64,000 bases of DNA from Desulfobacteraceae bacterium (GTDB lineage: Bacteria; Desulfobacterota; Desulfobacteria; Desulfobacterales; Desulfosarcinaceae), in assembly GCA_027068085.1 (NCBI GenBank), contig JAMOUQ010000017.1:1-64000 (forward strand), written 5' to 3'. The number at the start of each line of letters is the position of its first letter. Position 1 is the stretch's first letter. The notes under the pieces are model-generated. The model was given only the letters and a program-made list of their open reading frames with translations, did no database searches and was not told the origin of the DNA. Positions 34,221-42,343 of this stretch are shown here, one piece after another. The translations under genes were made by a program, and so were the position numbers.

Positions 34221-35435
34221 ATGCGGTTTGGGCGTAATTGTTCCGGCAGGTGGATTCTGGTCGCCGGGATGCTGGCGGTCATCTTCCTGCTGACCGTCAC
34301 AGGCTGTGACCAGCAACGTTCTTCTGCTGCCCGGCCGGGACCTGATCCCGGGGTGAGCGATCACAGCCTGCGGATCGGCGCCTCCCTGGCCCTTTCGGGC
34401 CATGCCGGTTACCTGGGCACCCAGACCCTTCACGGGGCCCGGGCCTATATCGAGTACGTCAACGCGGCCGGCGGTGTCCATGGCCGCCGCATCGAGCTGG
34501 TCGCCTATGACGACGGTTACGATCCGCCCCGCTGCATGCTCAACACCCAGAAACTGGTGGTGGAAGACAGGGTCTTTTCCCTGTTTTGCTACGTCGGCAC
34601 GCCTACCACGGTCAAGATTCTGCCGCTTGTGGAAGAGGCCCGCGTTCCGCTGGTGGGCATGTTCACCGGAGCCCATGCCCTCAGAGAACCCCTGAACCAT
34701 TACCTGGTCAACATCCGGGCCTCCTATTACCAGGAGACCAGGGCCGCCGTGCAGCACATGGTGGAAAAACTGGGCGTGCGCCGGATAGGGGTTTTCTACC
34801 AGTACGACGCATACGGATTCGACGGCCTGCGGGGCACCGAGCTGGCCCTGAAGGCCTACGGCCTGGCTCCGGTGGCAACCGGCACCTATATACGCGGGAC
34901 CCTGAATGTGGAAAAAGGCCTGGCGCGGATAATGAATTCCGGGGCCCGGGCCGTGATGATGATCGGCACTTACGAGCCCTGTGCCAAGTTCATCCGCCAG
35001 GCCCGCGCCAGGGGCTTCAGAGCAACCTTCTACAATGTGTCTTTCGTGGGGGCCGACGAGCTCGCCCGCCGCACGGCCGAGGCCGGAAACGGGGTCATCG
35101 TCACCCAGGTGGTACCGCCTCCCAAGGCCGAATCCGGAGACGCCCGCCTGTGGGGTATCAGGGAATACATCACCCTGTTGCAGCGCTATTTCCCCCAGGA
35201 CCGGCCCAACTTCGTCAGCCTGGAAGGTTATCTCAACGCCCGGGTGCTGGTGGAAGGCCTGAAACGGGCCGGCCGGAACCTGACCCGGGAAGGATTCATC
35301 CGGGCCCTTGAGACCATCACCAACTACGACCTGGGCATCGACAACAACCTTTCCTTCAGTGCCACCGATCACCAGGGCCTGGAGCGGGTCTATATCACCC
35401 GCATCGAAAACGGCCGTTCGGTGCTGATCCAGTGA
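34221..35435 (+). CDS. LivK-like periplasmic ligand-binding lipoprotein
   Basis: The 404-residue protein has a signal with lipobox LTVTGC (Cys29) and a type-I periplasmic binding fold of the branched-chain amino acid family. It begins with LRIGASLALSGHAGYLGTQTLHGARAY, and VELVAYDDGYDP-like and VFSLFCYVGTPT segments follow. No permease or ATPase gene is adjacent. The next gene, 12 bp on, is a sensor kinase, so it may present a ligand to that kinase rather than import it. AAGGAG precedes the ATG. Confidence 0.85.
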   Translation: MRFGRNCSGRWILVAGMLAVIFLLTVTGCDQQRSSAARPGPDPGVSDHSLRIGASLALSGHAGYLGTQTLHGARAYIEYVNAAGGVHGRRIELVAYDDGYDPPRCMLNTQKLVVEDRVFSLFCYVGTPTTVKILPLVEEARVPLVGMFTGAHALREPLNHYLVNIRASYYQETRAAVQHMVEKLGVRRIGVFYQYDAYGFDGLRGTELALKAYGLAPVATGTYIRGTLNVEKGLARIMNSGARAVMMIGTYEPCAKFIRQARARGFRATFYNVSFVGADELARRTAEAGNGVIVTQVVPPPKAESGDARLWGIREYITLLQRYFPQDRPNFVSLEGYLNARVLVEGLKRAGRNLTREGFIRALETITNYDLGIDNNLSFSATDHQGLERVYITRIENGRSVLIQ

Positions 35436-35447
35436 GGCGGCAGGTTC

Positions 35448-37421
35448 ATGACTTTTTCACTGCTGCAGCGGTTTGAAAGAACAAGCCTCAAGAACAAGAT
35501 CTTTTTGTCCACCACGTTGGTGATCCTGCTCATCAGCCTGGTGATCGCCCTGTTTACCCGCTGGATTCTGCTCTCCAGTCTGACCGGAGAACTCCAGCGC
35601 CGGGGGCTGGGTATCGCCCACAGCCTGGCCGAAAGCTGCCGGACATACCTGCTGACCGAGGACCGGGCCCAGCTTGCCAGCCTGGTTTTCGACAGCCGCC
35701 TGGGTGACCGCCGCCAGTTGATTCACTATGTTTTTATCCACAACAAGGACCGCCAGGTGGTGGCCCATACCTTCATGGCCCCTTTCCCGGCCCGCCTGAG
35801 CAAGGCCAACCTGCTGGCACCCGAGGCCCCCCACCAGATCAGGCTGCTGGAAACAGGCGGCACCGAGGTCTACGACGTGGCCGTACCGGTAAAAGAAGGC
35901 ATCTACACCATCGGCACGATTCACGTGGGGCTGTACAAGAAGCACATCGACCTGCTGATCGGCAAGCTGCGGACAACTTTTCTGGGATTTTTGTCGGCGG
36001 TGACGGTCATCGTCTTTCTGATAAGCCTGCGGCTTTCGCGTTATATAACCCGGCCCATCTCCGAACTCACAAAGGTGGCCGACGAGATCAGCCGGGGCAA
36101 CTTCGACATCCGTCCGGGGCAGGGCGAAACTGTCTCCTGCCGCGCCCTCAAGGACTGCCGGAACAGGGATTGCCCGGCCTGGTCGGAGACAGGGATCGCC
36201 TGCTGGTACCTAAAGGGCGATGACAGCGCCTGTGCCGGTTGCAGGGTCTACCGCAGCGCGGCCCACGACGAAGTGGGCCAGCTGGCCAACTCCTTTGTCA
36301 ACATGACCCGCCAGATCCGGCGTTCCCAGGCCCGGCTCAGTGAATCGGAAGCCAAGTACCGCTCCCTTTTTGCCAGCGGCCCCAATCCGATCTTCGTGCT
36401 GGACCGCTCCAGCCTGGAAATCCTGGATGCCAACCCGATTGCCGAAGACTTTTACGGTTTCCGGCGCAGCGAACTTATCGGACGCTGCTTCCGTGACCTG
36501 GGCCCCTTCGATTTTGCCGCCAACCGGCAGGAGCTGGAAAAGGGCGCCCCGGGCCATCCGGTGATCGTCAGCTCCAAGGTTCATTGCCACACCAAGAACG
36601 GCAGGGACATTTACGTAAATGTGCATGCCAGCCTTGCCAGCTACCAGGGCCGGCCGGCTCTTATCGTGGCCACCACCAATATCACCGAGCTGGTGGAAAA
36701 GGACAGCCAGCTCATTCAGGCCAGCAAGATGAAGAACCTGGGCGAGATGTCGGCCGGCATCGCCCACGAACTCAACCAGCCCCTCAACGCCATCAAGATG
36801 GGCAGCCAGCTGCTGGAGCTGGTTGCAGAGGGCCGGATCGGCCTGTCAGAAGATGATATCAGGACGGCGGTGGCCGAGATCAGCCGCCAGGTGAACCGGG
36901 CCGCCGAGATCATCCAGCGCCTGCGGGAATTCGGCCGTAAATCGGACCTGGAGAGCCGGGAGCTGTCCCTCAACCAGCCGGTGGACAGCGTGCTGCGGAT
37001 CATCGGCCGCCAGCTCGCCTTGCAGAACATCGAAGTTCTGACCGAGCTGGAGGCCAACCTGCCGCCTGTCCGCGGCCAGTTCAACCGCCTGGAGCAGGTG
37101 GTTTTCAACCTGCTCACCAATGCCCGCGACGCCCTGATGACCAGGCCGGATTCGGATCAGCCCTGCCGCATCGAGGTCAGGACCTATACCGAGGGTAAAT
37201 GGGTGGTCCTGAGCGTTGCCGACAACGGTGCCGGCATTGCCGAACATATCAAGGAAAACATTTTCGAGGCCTTTTTCACCACCAAGGAGATGGGCGAGGG
37301 CATGGGGCTGGGGCTTTCCATCAGCGCCGGCATCATCCAGGACCACGGCGGCAGCATCCAGGTGGAAAGCCGGCCCGGTGCCGGCACCACTTTTTTCATC
37401 CGCCTGCCGGCGGTTCCTTAG
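35448..37421 (+). CDS. Membrane sensor histidine kinase with cysteine-rich HAMP insertion
   Basis: The 657-residue protein has TM1 (18-42), a periplasmic sensor domain (43-175), TM2 (177-195), a HAMP domain, a PAS domain (about 300-415) and HisKA with SAGIAHELNQP (His440). The ATPase domain has NLLTNARDA and GMGLGLS. Within HAMP, between the first helix (about 200-220) and the second (about 273-290), sits a module with Cys231, 237, 242, 252, 262 and 265, including CPAW and CW. Similar motifs occur in other deltaproteobacterial sensors and suggest metal or redox binding. No response regulator is adjacent. Confidence 0.9.
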   Translation: MTFSLLQRFERTSLKNKIFLSTTLVILLISLVIALFTRWILLSSLTGELQRRGLGIAHSLAESCRTYLLTEDRAQLASLVFDSRLGDRRQLIHYVFIHNKDRQVVAHTFMAPFPARLSKANLLAPEAPHQIRLLETGGTEVYDVAVPVKEGIYTIGTIHVGLYKKHIDLLIGKLRTTFLGFLSAVTVIVFLISLRLSRYITRPISELTKVADEISRGNFDIRPGQGETVSCRALKDCRNRDCPAWSETGIACWYLKGDDSACAGCRVYRSAAHDEVGQLANSFVNMTRQIRRSQARLSESEAKYRSLFASGPNPIFVLDRSSLEILDANPIAEDFYGFRRSELIGRCFRDLGPFDFAANRQELEKGAPGHPVIVSSKVHCHTKNGRDIYVNVHASLASYQGRPALIVATTNITELVEKDSQLIQASKMKNLGEMSAGIAHELNQPLNAIKMGSQLLELVAEGRIGLSEDDIRTAVAEISRQVNRAAEIIQRLREFGRKSDLESRELSLNQPVDSVLRIIGRQLALQNIEVLTELEANLPPVRGQFNRLEQVVFNLLTNARDALMTRPDSDQPCRIEVRTYTEGKWVVLSVADNGAGIAEHIKENIFEAFFTTKEMGEGMGLGLSISAGIIQDHGGSIQVESRPGAGTTFFIRLPAVP

Positions 37422-37433
37422 AGGGTTTGGGTT

Positions 37434-38288
37434 TCAGGCGAACATGCCCGGCATCCAGCCGGTACTGGCCGGGTGCAGGTTTTCCTGCTCGGCCTTCAGG
37501 TCCAGGGGCAGGGAGGCGATGTTTTCAAGGGGCGGGTAGAAAAAACGCGGCAGTTTGCGCAGGTCCACGGTCTTGATGTAGCGGCGGCAGCCTTGGCAGA
37601 AATCGACCCGCCATCCGGGCAGGCTTTCATCGTAGAAGTAATGGTGCGCATTGCCGCTGTCTTTTTCGCAAAACGGGCAGGCAAGCCGTTTTATCCTCCA
37701 GTGAGACCAGCAGAAACTGCAGTAAAGGCGGCGCGAGCCGTCCTGCTCCAGGGCGGCCAGGGCCGGGGCGGCCCCGCAGACCGGGCAGGTGCCGGAAGGT
37801 TGACCGGCTTGCCGGCCGTCAGCCTGGTCGGCAAGGTCTGCGGCGGCCTGCACCAGGGTCGGCCGCAGGCCATGATAGCCCCAGAAGCCAAGCAGGGCCG
37901 GATCCATATCGAGGCCGGCGGCCAGTTTTTCCAGGCCGGCCGGATCGCGGGCAATCACCGTGTCGAAAAGTTCTCGGGCTGAAAGCCGGCCGGAGGTGAC
38001 GCTTGCTGCAACTTTGGCTCCGCTTTGGGTCAGGGCCTGATTGCCGTCGAAATCAAGCCTGCCCAGCTCCAGCAACAGGTTCCGGCAGGCCTGCAGGTCG
38101 TAGTCCGGCCGGAAACCATCTCTTTCAGGAGGCGGTCCGGCCGGGGCCTTTTGATCGGCGGCAAACATTTCCTGGAGGATGAAGACCTGGAGGTAGCTGT
38201 CCACGATCTGGCGCAGGGCAGGCAGGCGGCCGTAGATATCTTGGGCCGCCTGCTTGATGTTTTCGATATTTTGGGACGGACGGGGCAT
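37434..38288 (-). CDS. fdhE: Formate dehydrogenase accessory protein FdhE
   Basis: FdhE is a cytoplasmic protein needed for active exported formate dehydrogenase, probably acting on the alpha subunit before Tat export. The 284-residue protein has four CxxC pairs (CPVC, CSFC, CPFC and CQGC, about residues 183-252) that bind iron or zinc. The RLACPFCEKD segment is diagnostic. It lies downstream of fdhB and is separated from it by a long inverted repeat. It is convergent with the sensor kinase. Confidence 0.93.
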   Translation of the reverse strand: MPRPSQNIENIKQAAQDIYGRLPALRQIVDSYLQVFILQEMFAADQKAPAGPPPERDGFRPDYDLQACRNLLLELGRLDFDGNQALTQSGAKVAASVTSGRLSARELFDTVIARDPAGLEKLAAGLDMDPALLGFWGYHGLRPTLVQAAADLADQADGRQAGQPSGTCPVCGAAPALAALEQDGSRRLYCSFCWSHWRIKRLACPFCEKDSGNAHHYFYDESLPGWRVDFCQGCRRYIKTVDLRKLPRFFYPPLENIASLPLDLKAEQENLHPASTGWMPGMFA

Positions 38289-38334
38289 TATAATATCCTT
38301 CTACCGGCTACCGGACTTTTCACGGAACCGTCAG

Positions 38335-38387
38335 GGAGGCTTTCACCTGCGGGGGGTATATGGCCGGTTTTGCAGGTGAAAGCCTCC
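38335..38387 (-). repeat. Perfect 16-bp inverted repeat between fdhB and fdhE
   Basis: GGAGGCTTTCACCTGC (38335-38350) and its exact complement (38372-38387) flank a 21-nt loop. In the minus-strand transcript this is a very stable hairpin. There is no U tract, so it is more likely a processing or stability element, or a partial barrier that lowers fdhE relative to fdhAB. Confidence 0.75.
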
Positions 38388-38406
38388 ACAATATAACCCG
38401 GGTTGT

Positions 38407-39132
38407 CTAACCGCCCAGGGCGTTCATCATCCGCCGCAGGGGGCTGACCATGCGCTGCAGGGCCACCTTGCGGGTCATGGCTGCCGGCCGGCGCAGACCG
38501 GCCATGGCGTTTTGGTAGTAACGTGCCGGAGCGTAGAGGACCAGGTAGATCACACTGACCTCGTCGGCGTCGATCAGGCCTGCTTCCGGATAGTTCTTTT
38601 TTACCTCGGCCAGGCGCTTGCCGGCCATGGCCAGGATGAAGTCGCGGTCGCCGAAATGCATGGCCCCGGCCGGGCAGGTCTTGACGCAGGCCGGCTCGAG
38701 ACCGTTGTGGACCCGGTCGATGCAGAAGTCGCACTTGGCCAGGGTGCCGTCGGGTGCCTTGCGGGGAACGTTGTACGGGCAGGCCTCGATGATGGCGTCG
38801 GCATCCAGCTGCCTGGTTTCGGCGGTGTAGATTATGGCGCCGGTGGCGTCATCACGGTAGATGGCGCCGGGATCGCCGGCTGCCTCCAGGCAGGGTGCCT
38901 CCAGGCAGTGGCGGCACTGTTCCGGGAAAAACAACCACCTGAGCCGGCCGCCTTCGACCACCTCGGTCATGCGCACCACCTTGTAGGTGTCGAAAGACAG
39001 GTCCGGCGGGTTCTGGTAGCTGCCCCGGTTGGTGGTTTCCTCGGCAGGCAGGTCGTGCCATTGTTTGCAGGCCACCTGGCATCCCCGGCAGGCCATACAC
39101 AAGCTGGTATCTATGAAAAAAGCTTTTGCCAT
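38407..39132 (-). CDS. fdhB: Formate dehydrogenase iron-sulfur (beta) subunit
   Basis: The 241-residue protein is a ferredoxin-like subunit that takes electrons from the FdhA molybdenum/tungsten site. It has the cysteine motifs CMACRGCQVAC (near 12-22), CRHCLEAPC, CDFC and CVKTCP, which fit four [4Fe-4S] clusters. I chose the ATG at 39132 because AAGGAGG stands at good spacing; a GTG nine bases earlier is too close to it. There is no C-terminal membrane anchor, so the FdhAB dimer is expected to be periplasmic and to donate to soluble cytochromes. Confidence 0.93.
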   Translation of the reverse strand: MAKAFFIDTSLCMACRGCQVACKQWHDLPAEETTNRGSYQNPPDLSFDTYKVVRMTEVVEGGRLRWLFFPEQCRHCLEAPCLEAAGDPGAIYRDDATGAIIYTAETRQLDADAIIEACPYNVPRKAPDGTLAKCDFCIDRVHNGLEPACVKTCPAGAMHFGDRDFILAMAGKRLAEVKKNYPEAGLIDADEVSVIYLVLYAPARYYQNAMAGLRRPAAMTRKVALQRMVSPLRRMMNALGG

Positions 39133-39146
39133 GGCGCTCACCTCCT

Positions 39147-42100
39147 TCAGATCTTTTCGATGTTGACCATAAAGGCCTTGGTTTCAGGGATGCGCGTGTT
39201 GGGATCACCTGCCGACGGTGTCAGCAGGTTGGCACTTTCCTCGCTGCCGGACTCGGGCCAGCGCCAGCCGAAGTGCCAGGGCAGACCCACCTGGTGAATG
39301 GTCTTGCCGGCCACCCTGAAGGGCTGAAAGCGCCGGGTCACGACGGCCGTTGCTTCCAGGGCTCCCCGGACAGAAGCCACCTTGACCCGCTGGCCGTTTT
39401 CGATGCCCAGGCTTTTGGCCAGCTGGGGGCTCATTTCGACAAATACCTGGGGCTGGAGTTCCATCAGCCAGGGCTGGGTACGGGTCATCAGGCCGGTCTG
39501 CCAGTGCTCGGTCACCCGGTAGGTGGTGCAGACGATGGGGAAGCGGGCATCGCCGCTGGCAAAACGGTCGATATCGCGGTGGTAGACGGCAGCCGTGGGG
39601 TTGGTGAGCTGCTTGTTGAGCGGATTCTTTTTGACCGGGCTTTCCAGAGGCTCGTAGTGTTCGGGGAAAGGCCCGTCGGCCCGGCCGGGACCGAAGATCT
39701 GGCCATGGCCGTGCTTGCGCATGATGAAGGGATAGCGGCTGTCCTTGCGCATGCTCCCGTCCGGGTTCTGCATCGGATACCAGCCGCCGTCGGGCACGTC
39801 GCCGACCCATTTCTTGCTCACGTACTTGCCGTTTTGAGCCTTGCCGTCGAAACGGATCACCCAGCGTTTGGGATTCCAGGGCTTGCCCTGCAGGTCCACC
39901 GAGGCGCGGTTGTAGATGATCCGGCGGTTGACCGGCCAGCACCAGGCAAACTGGGGATAGAGGCCGATGCCGTTGGCAGCGTCCTTGGTGCTGCGCCGGG
40001 CGGCCATGTTCCCCTTTTCGGTGTAACTGTTGCAGTAGAGCCAGTTGCCCGAGGATGTCGACCCGTCTGCCTGGAGGTAGGCAAAGCTGGGCACCAGGGT
40101 TCCCTTTTTGAATACCTTGCCCTTGACGGTGACGTCCCTGAGAAAGTAGCCGTTGATCTCCCTGGCTACTTTGTGAGGATCGTAGCGGCCGTCGGTAAGG
40201 TAGTCCCATTTGAGGTTGAGGATCGGGCCCGGGAAAACCCCTCCCCGGGCGTAGACTTTCTTCAGTCGCTCGCCCAAGGCCATGATGATGTCGCCGTCGG
40301 GGCGGCTGTCTCCCAGCGGGCGGGGCCCCTGGTAACGCCATTGCATCCAGCGGCCGCTGTTGGTGATGCTGCCTTCTTTTTCAACCGATACGGCCGCCGG
40401 CAGCATGAAGACCTCGGTCTTGATGAAAGACGGGTCCATGCCCGGGCCTTTCCAGAAGGAGCCGGTTTCGTTGTCGAAGATGTTGACGTTGACCATCCAG
40501 TCCAGATTGGCCATGGCCTTGCGGTTTTTGCCGGCATTGGCGCCGCTGCAGGCCGGATTCTGGCCCCAGGCGAAAAGGCCCTTGATCTTGCCGACATACA
40601 TGGCGTCGAAAAGATCCAGCCAGGAATAGGCCTTGCCGTCGTCCACCTTGGGCAGCCAGTGGTACCCGAACTGGTTGGCGGCAGTGGCCTTGGCCCCGAA
40701 AAACGACTTCAGCAGGCTGACCGAATACTTGGGATAATTCTGCCACCAGTTGGCCGACAGGGGATCCTTGCTGACCGGGGTCCACTTGCGGTTGTAGGCT
40801 TTAAGGGAATCGTTGGAGGCCCTGGGGGTCTTGAGGTAGCCCGGCCAGATGTGCCACAGCAGGCAATGGTCGGTGGAACCCTGGACGTTGGACTCGCCCC
40901 GCAGGGCGTTGACCCCGCCTCCGGCAACCCCCATGTTGCCCAGCAGCAACTGGATCATGGCCATTGCCCGGATGTTCTGCACGCCGGTGGTGTGCTGGGT
41001 CCAGCCCATGGCGTACATGATGGTGGCCGCCTTGTCCGGTCTGCCCGTGGCGGAATAGACGGCGTAGATCTTCTTGAGCAGGTCTTCCGGGGTGCCGGTT
41101 ATCTTGGAGACGGTCTTGAGGTCGTAGCGTTTGTAATGCTTTTTGAGCAGCTGGAAGACGCAGCGGCCGTGTTTTAGGCTGCGGTCCGTCTTGGGCACAC
41201 CCCGGCTGTCGGTTTCAAAAGCCCACTTGCTCTTGTCGTAGGCTCTTTTCTTGGGGTCGTAACCGGCAAACAGGCCGTCTTTGAACCCGAAATTCTTGTT
41301 CACGATGAAAGCGGCGTTGGTGTAGTTGGCCACGTAAGTCTTGTGGTAGCGTTTATTGTCCAGGATGTACTTGATCAGGCCGCCCAGAAAGGCGATGTCC
41401 GTTCCCGAACGGATAGGCGCGTAGATGTCGGCCCGGGAGGATGTCCTGGTGAAACGGGGATCGACGCTGATCAGGGTTGCTCCCCGCCGCTGGGCCTCTG
41501 TGACGTACCTGAAAGAGACCGGGTGGTTTTCGGCAGCATTGCTGCCCATGATAAGGATGCAATCACTGTTTTGGATGTCGATCCAGTGATTGGTCATTGC
41601 GCCGCGACCGAACGACTCTGCCAGAGCCGCAACAGTGGCGCTGTGTCAGATACGGGCCTGGTGTTCGATGTAGACCAGGCCCAGGGCCCGCATCAGGGCC
41701 TGATAGATCCAGCATTCCTCGTTGTCCAGGGCGGCGCTGCCCACCGAGGCGATGGCCGTGGTGCGGTTGACCACCTGTCCCTTGCCGTTGCGATGGGCGA
41801 AGGTGGCGTCCCGGGTGGCCTTGACCCGCTTGGCTATGGTTTCCAGGGCCCAGTCCCAGGACACTTCCTTCCATTGTTTGGAGTAAGGAGCACGGTAAAG
41901 GGGCCTGGTCAGCCGTTTTTCGTTCTCGGCCAGCTGCTTGATGGCCGCGCCCTTGGAACAGAGGTTGCCGCGGTTGATGACGTGATCCGGGTCGCCTTCC
42001 ACGTTCATCACCCGGCCGTCGCCGGCCCGGCTGGTGTGAACGATGGCCCCGCATCCCACGGCACAGTAGCAGCAAATGGTTGAAGTTTCCTTGGCATACT

Positions 42101-42221
42101 TGGTCTTGAGCATTTGGGCATGGGCTTTGACCGGTTTCAGATCGAAACCCAGCCGGCAGACTGAAACTCCTATGGCTGCAGCCCCGCCCAGCTGCAAGAA
42201 CTGCCTGCGATTGACCCGCAT
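39147..42221 (-). CDS. fdhA: Selenocysteine formate dehydrogenase alpha subunit, Tat-exported
   Basis: This Mo/W-bis-MGD enzyme oxidises formate to CO2 in the periplasm. The gene reads as one 1024-residue protein if the in-frame TGA at 41646-41648 is Sec192. The context is HQAR-I-Sec-HS, and the frame continues without a break to 39147. The N terminus has a twin-arginine signal NRRQFL. A [4Fe-4S] site follows, with CCYCAVGC and later LCSKGAA. A SECIS-like hairpin begins 17 nt after the TGA. GGAGGGGC precedes the ATG. fdhB follows 14 bp later. A conventional caller would split this gene in two. Confidence 0.95.
41613..41648 (-). promoter_or_regulatory. Selenocysteine UGA codon with SECIS hairpin
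   Basis: The TGA at 41646-41648 is followed on the minus strand by CGGCTCT-GGC-AGAGTCG (41629-41613). This forms a 7-bp stem with one G-U pair and a GGC loop. Bacterial SECIS elements sit just downstream of the UGA and expose Gs in a small loop, which fits. The spacing is a few bases longer than in E. coli fdhF. Confidence 0.8.
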
Positions 42222-42263
42222 ACGCCCCTCCTTTGGTTAAGGTTACCTGGAAAACGCCAGCAC

Positions 42264-42285
42264 CCGGAAGCCGTGCAGCTTCCGG
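42264..42285 (-). other. Hairpin in the fdhA leader
   Basis: CCGGAAGC and GCTTCCGG form a perfect 8-bp stem with a 6-nt loop. GCA/TGC extends the stem beyond one mismatch. It lies 43 bp upstream of the fdhA start, between it and the GGTTAC repeats, with only TTTT about 12 nt beyond the stem. It may terminate the regulator transcript weakly or act in the fdhA leader. Confidence 0.5.
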
Positions 42286-42314
42286 CTGCCAGATATTCAC
42301 CCTATCACCGGCAG

Positions 42315-42343
42315 GGTTACAGGAAGGTTACAGCCGGGGTTAC
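42315..42343. promoter_or_regulatory. Three direct GGTTAC repeats, candidate BTAD-regulator operator
   Basis: GGTTAC occurs at 42315, 42326 and 42338, a spacing of 11 and 12 bp, that is about one helical turn. A fourth copy is at 42241, next to GGTTAA at 42235. On the fdhA strand these read GTAACC, ending about 94 bp upstream of the fdhA start. SARP/BTAD regulators are known to bind direct repeats spaced by 11 bp just upstream of the -10, and the gene overlapping this array encodes such a domain. Confidence 0.6.

Noticed and set aside
39147-42221. Frameshift or nonsense pseudogene in the formate dehydrogenase gene
   Set aside because: The two parts are in the same frame, the TGA is at the known Sec position and a hairpin follows it.
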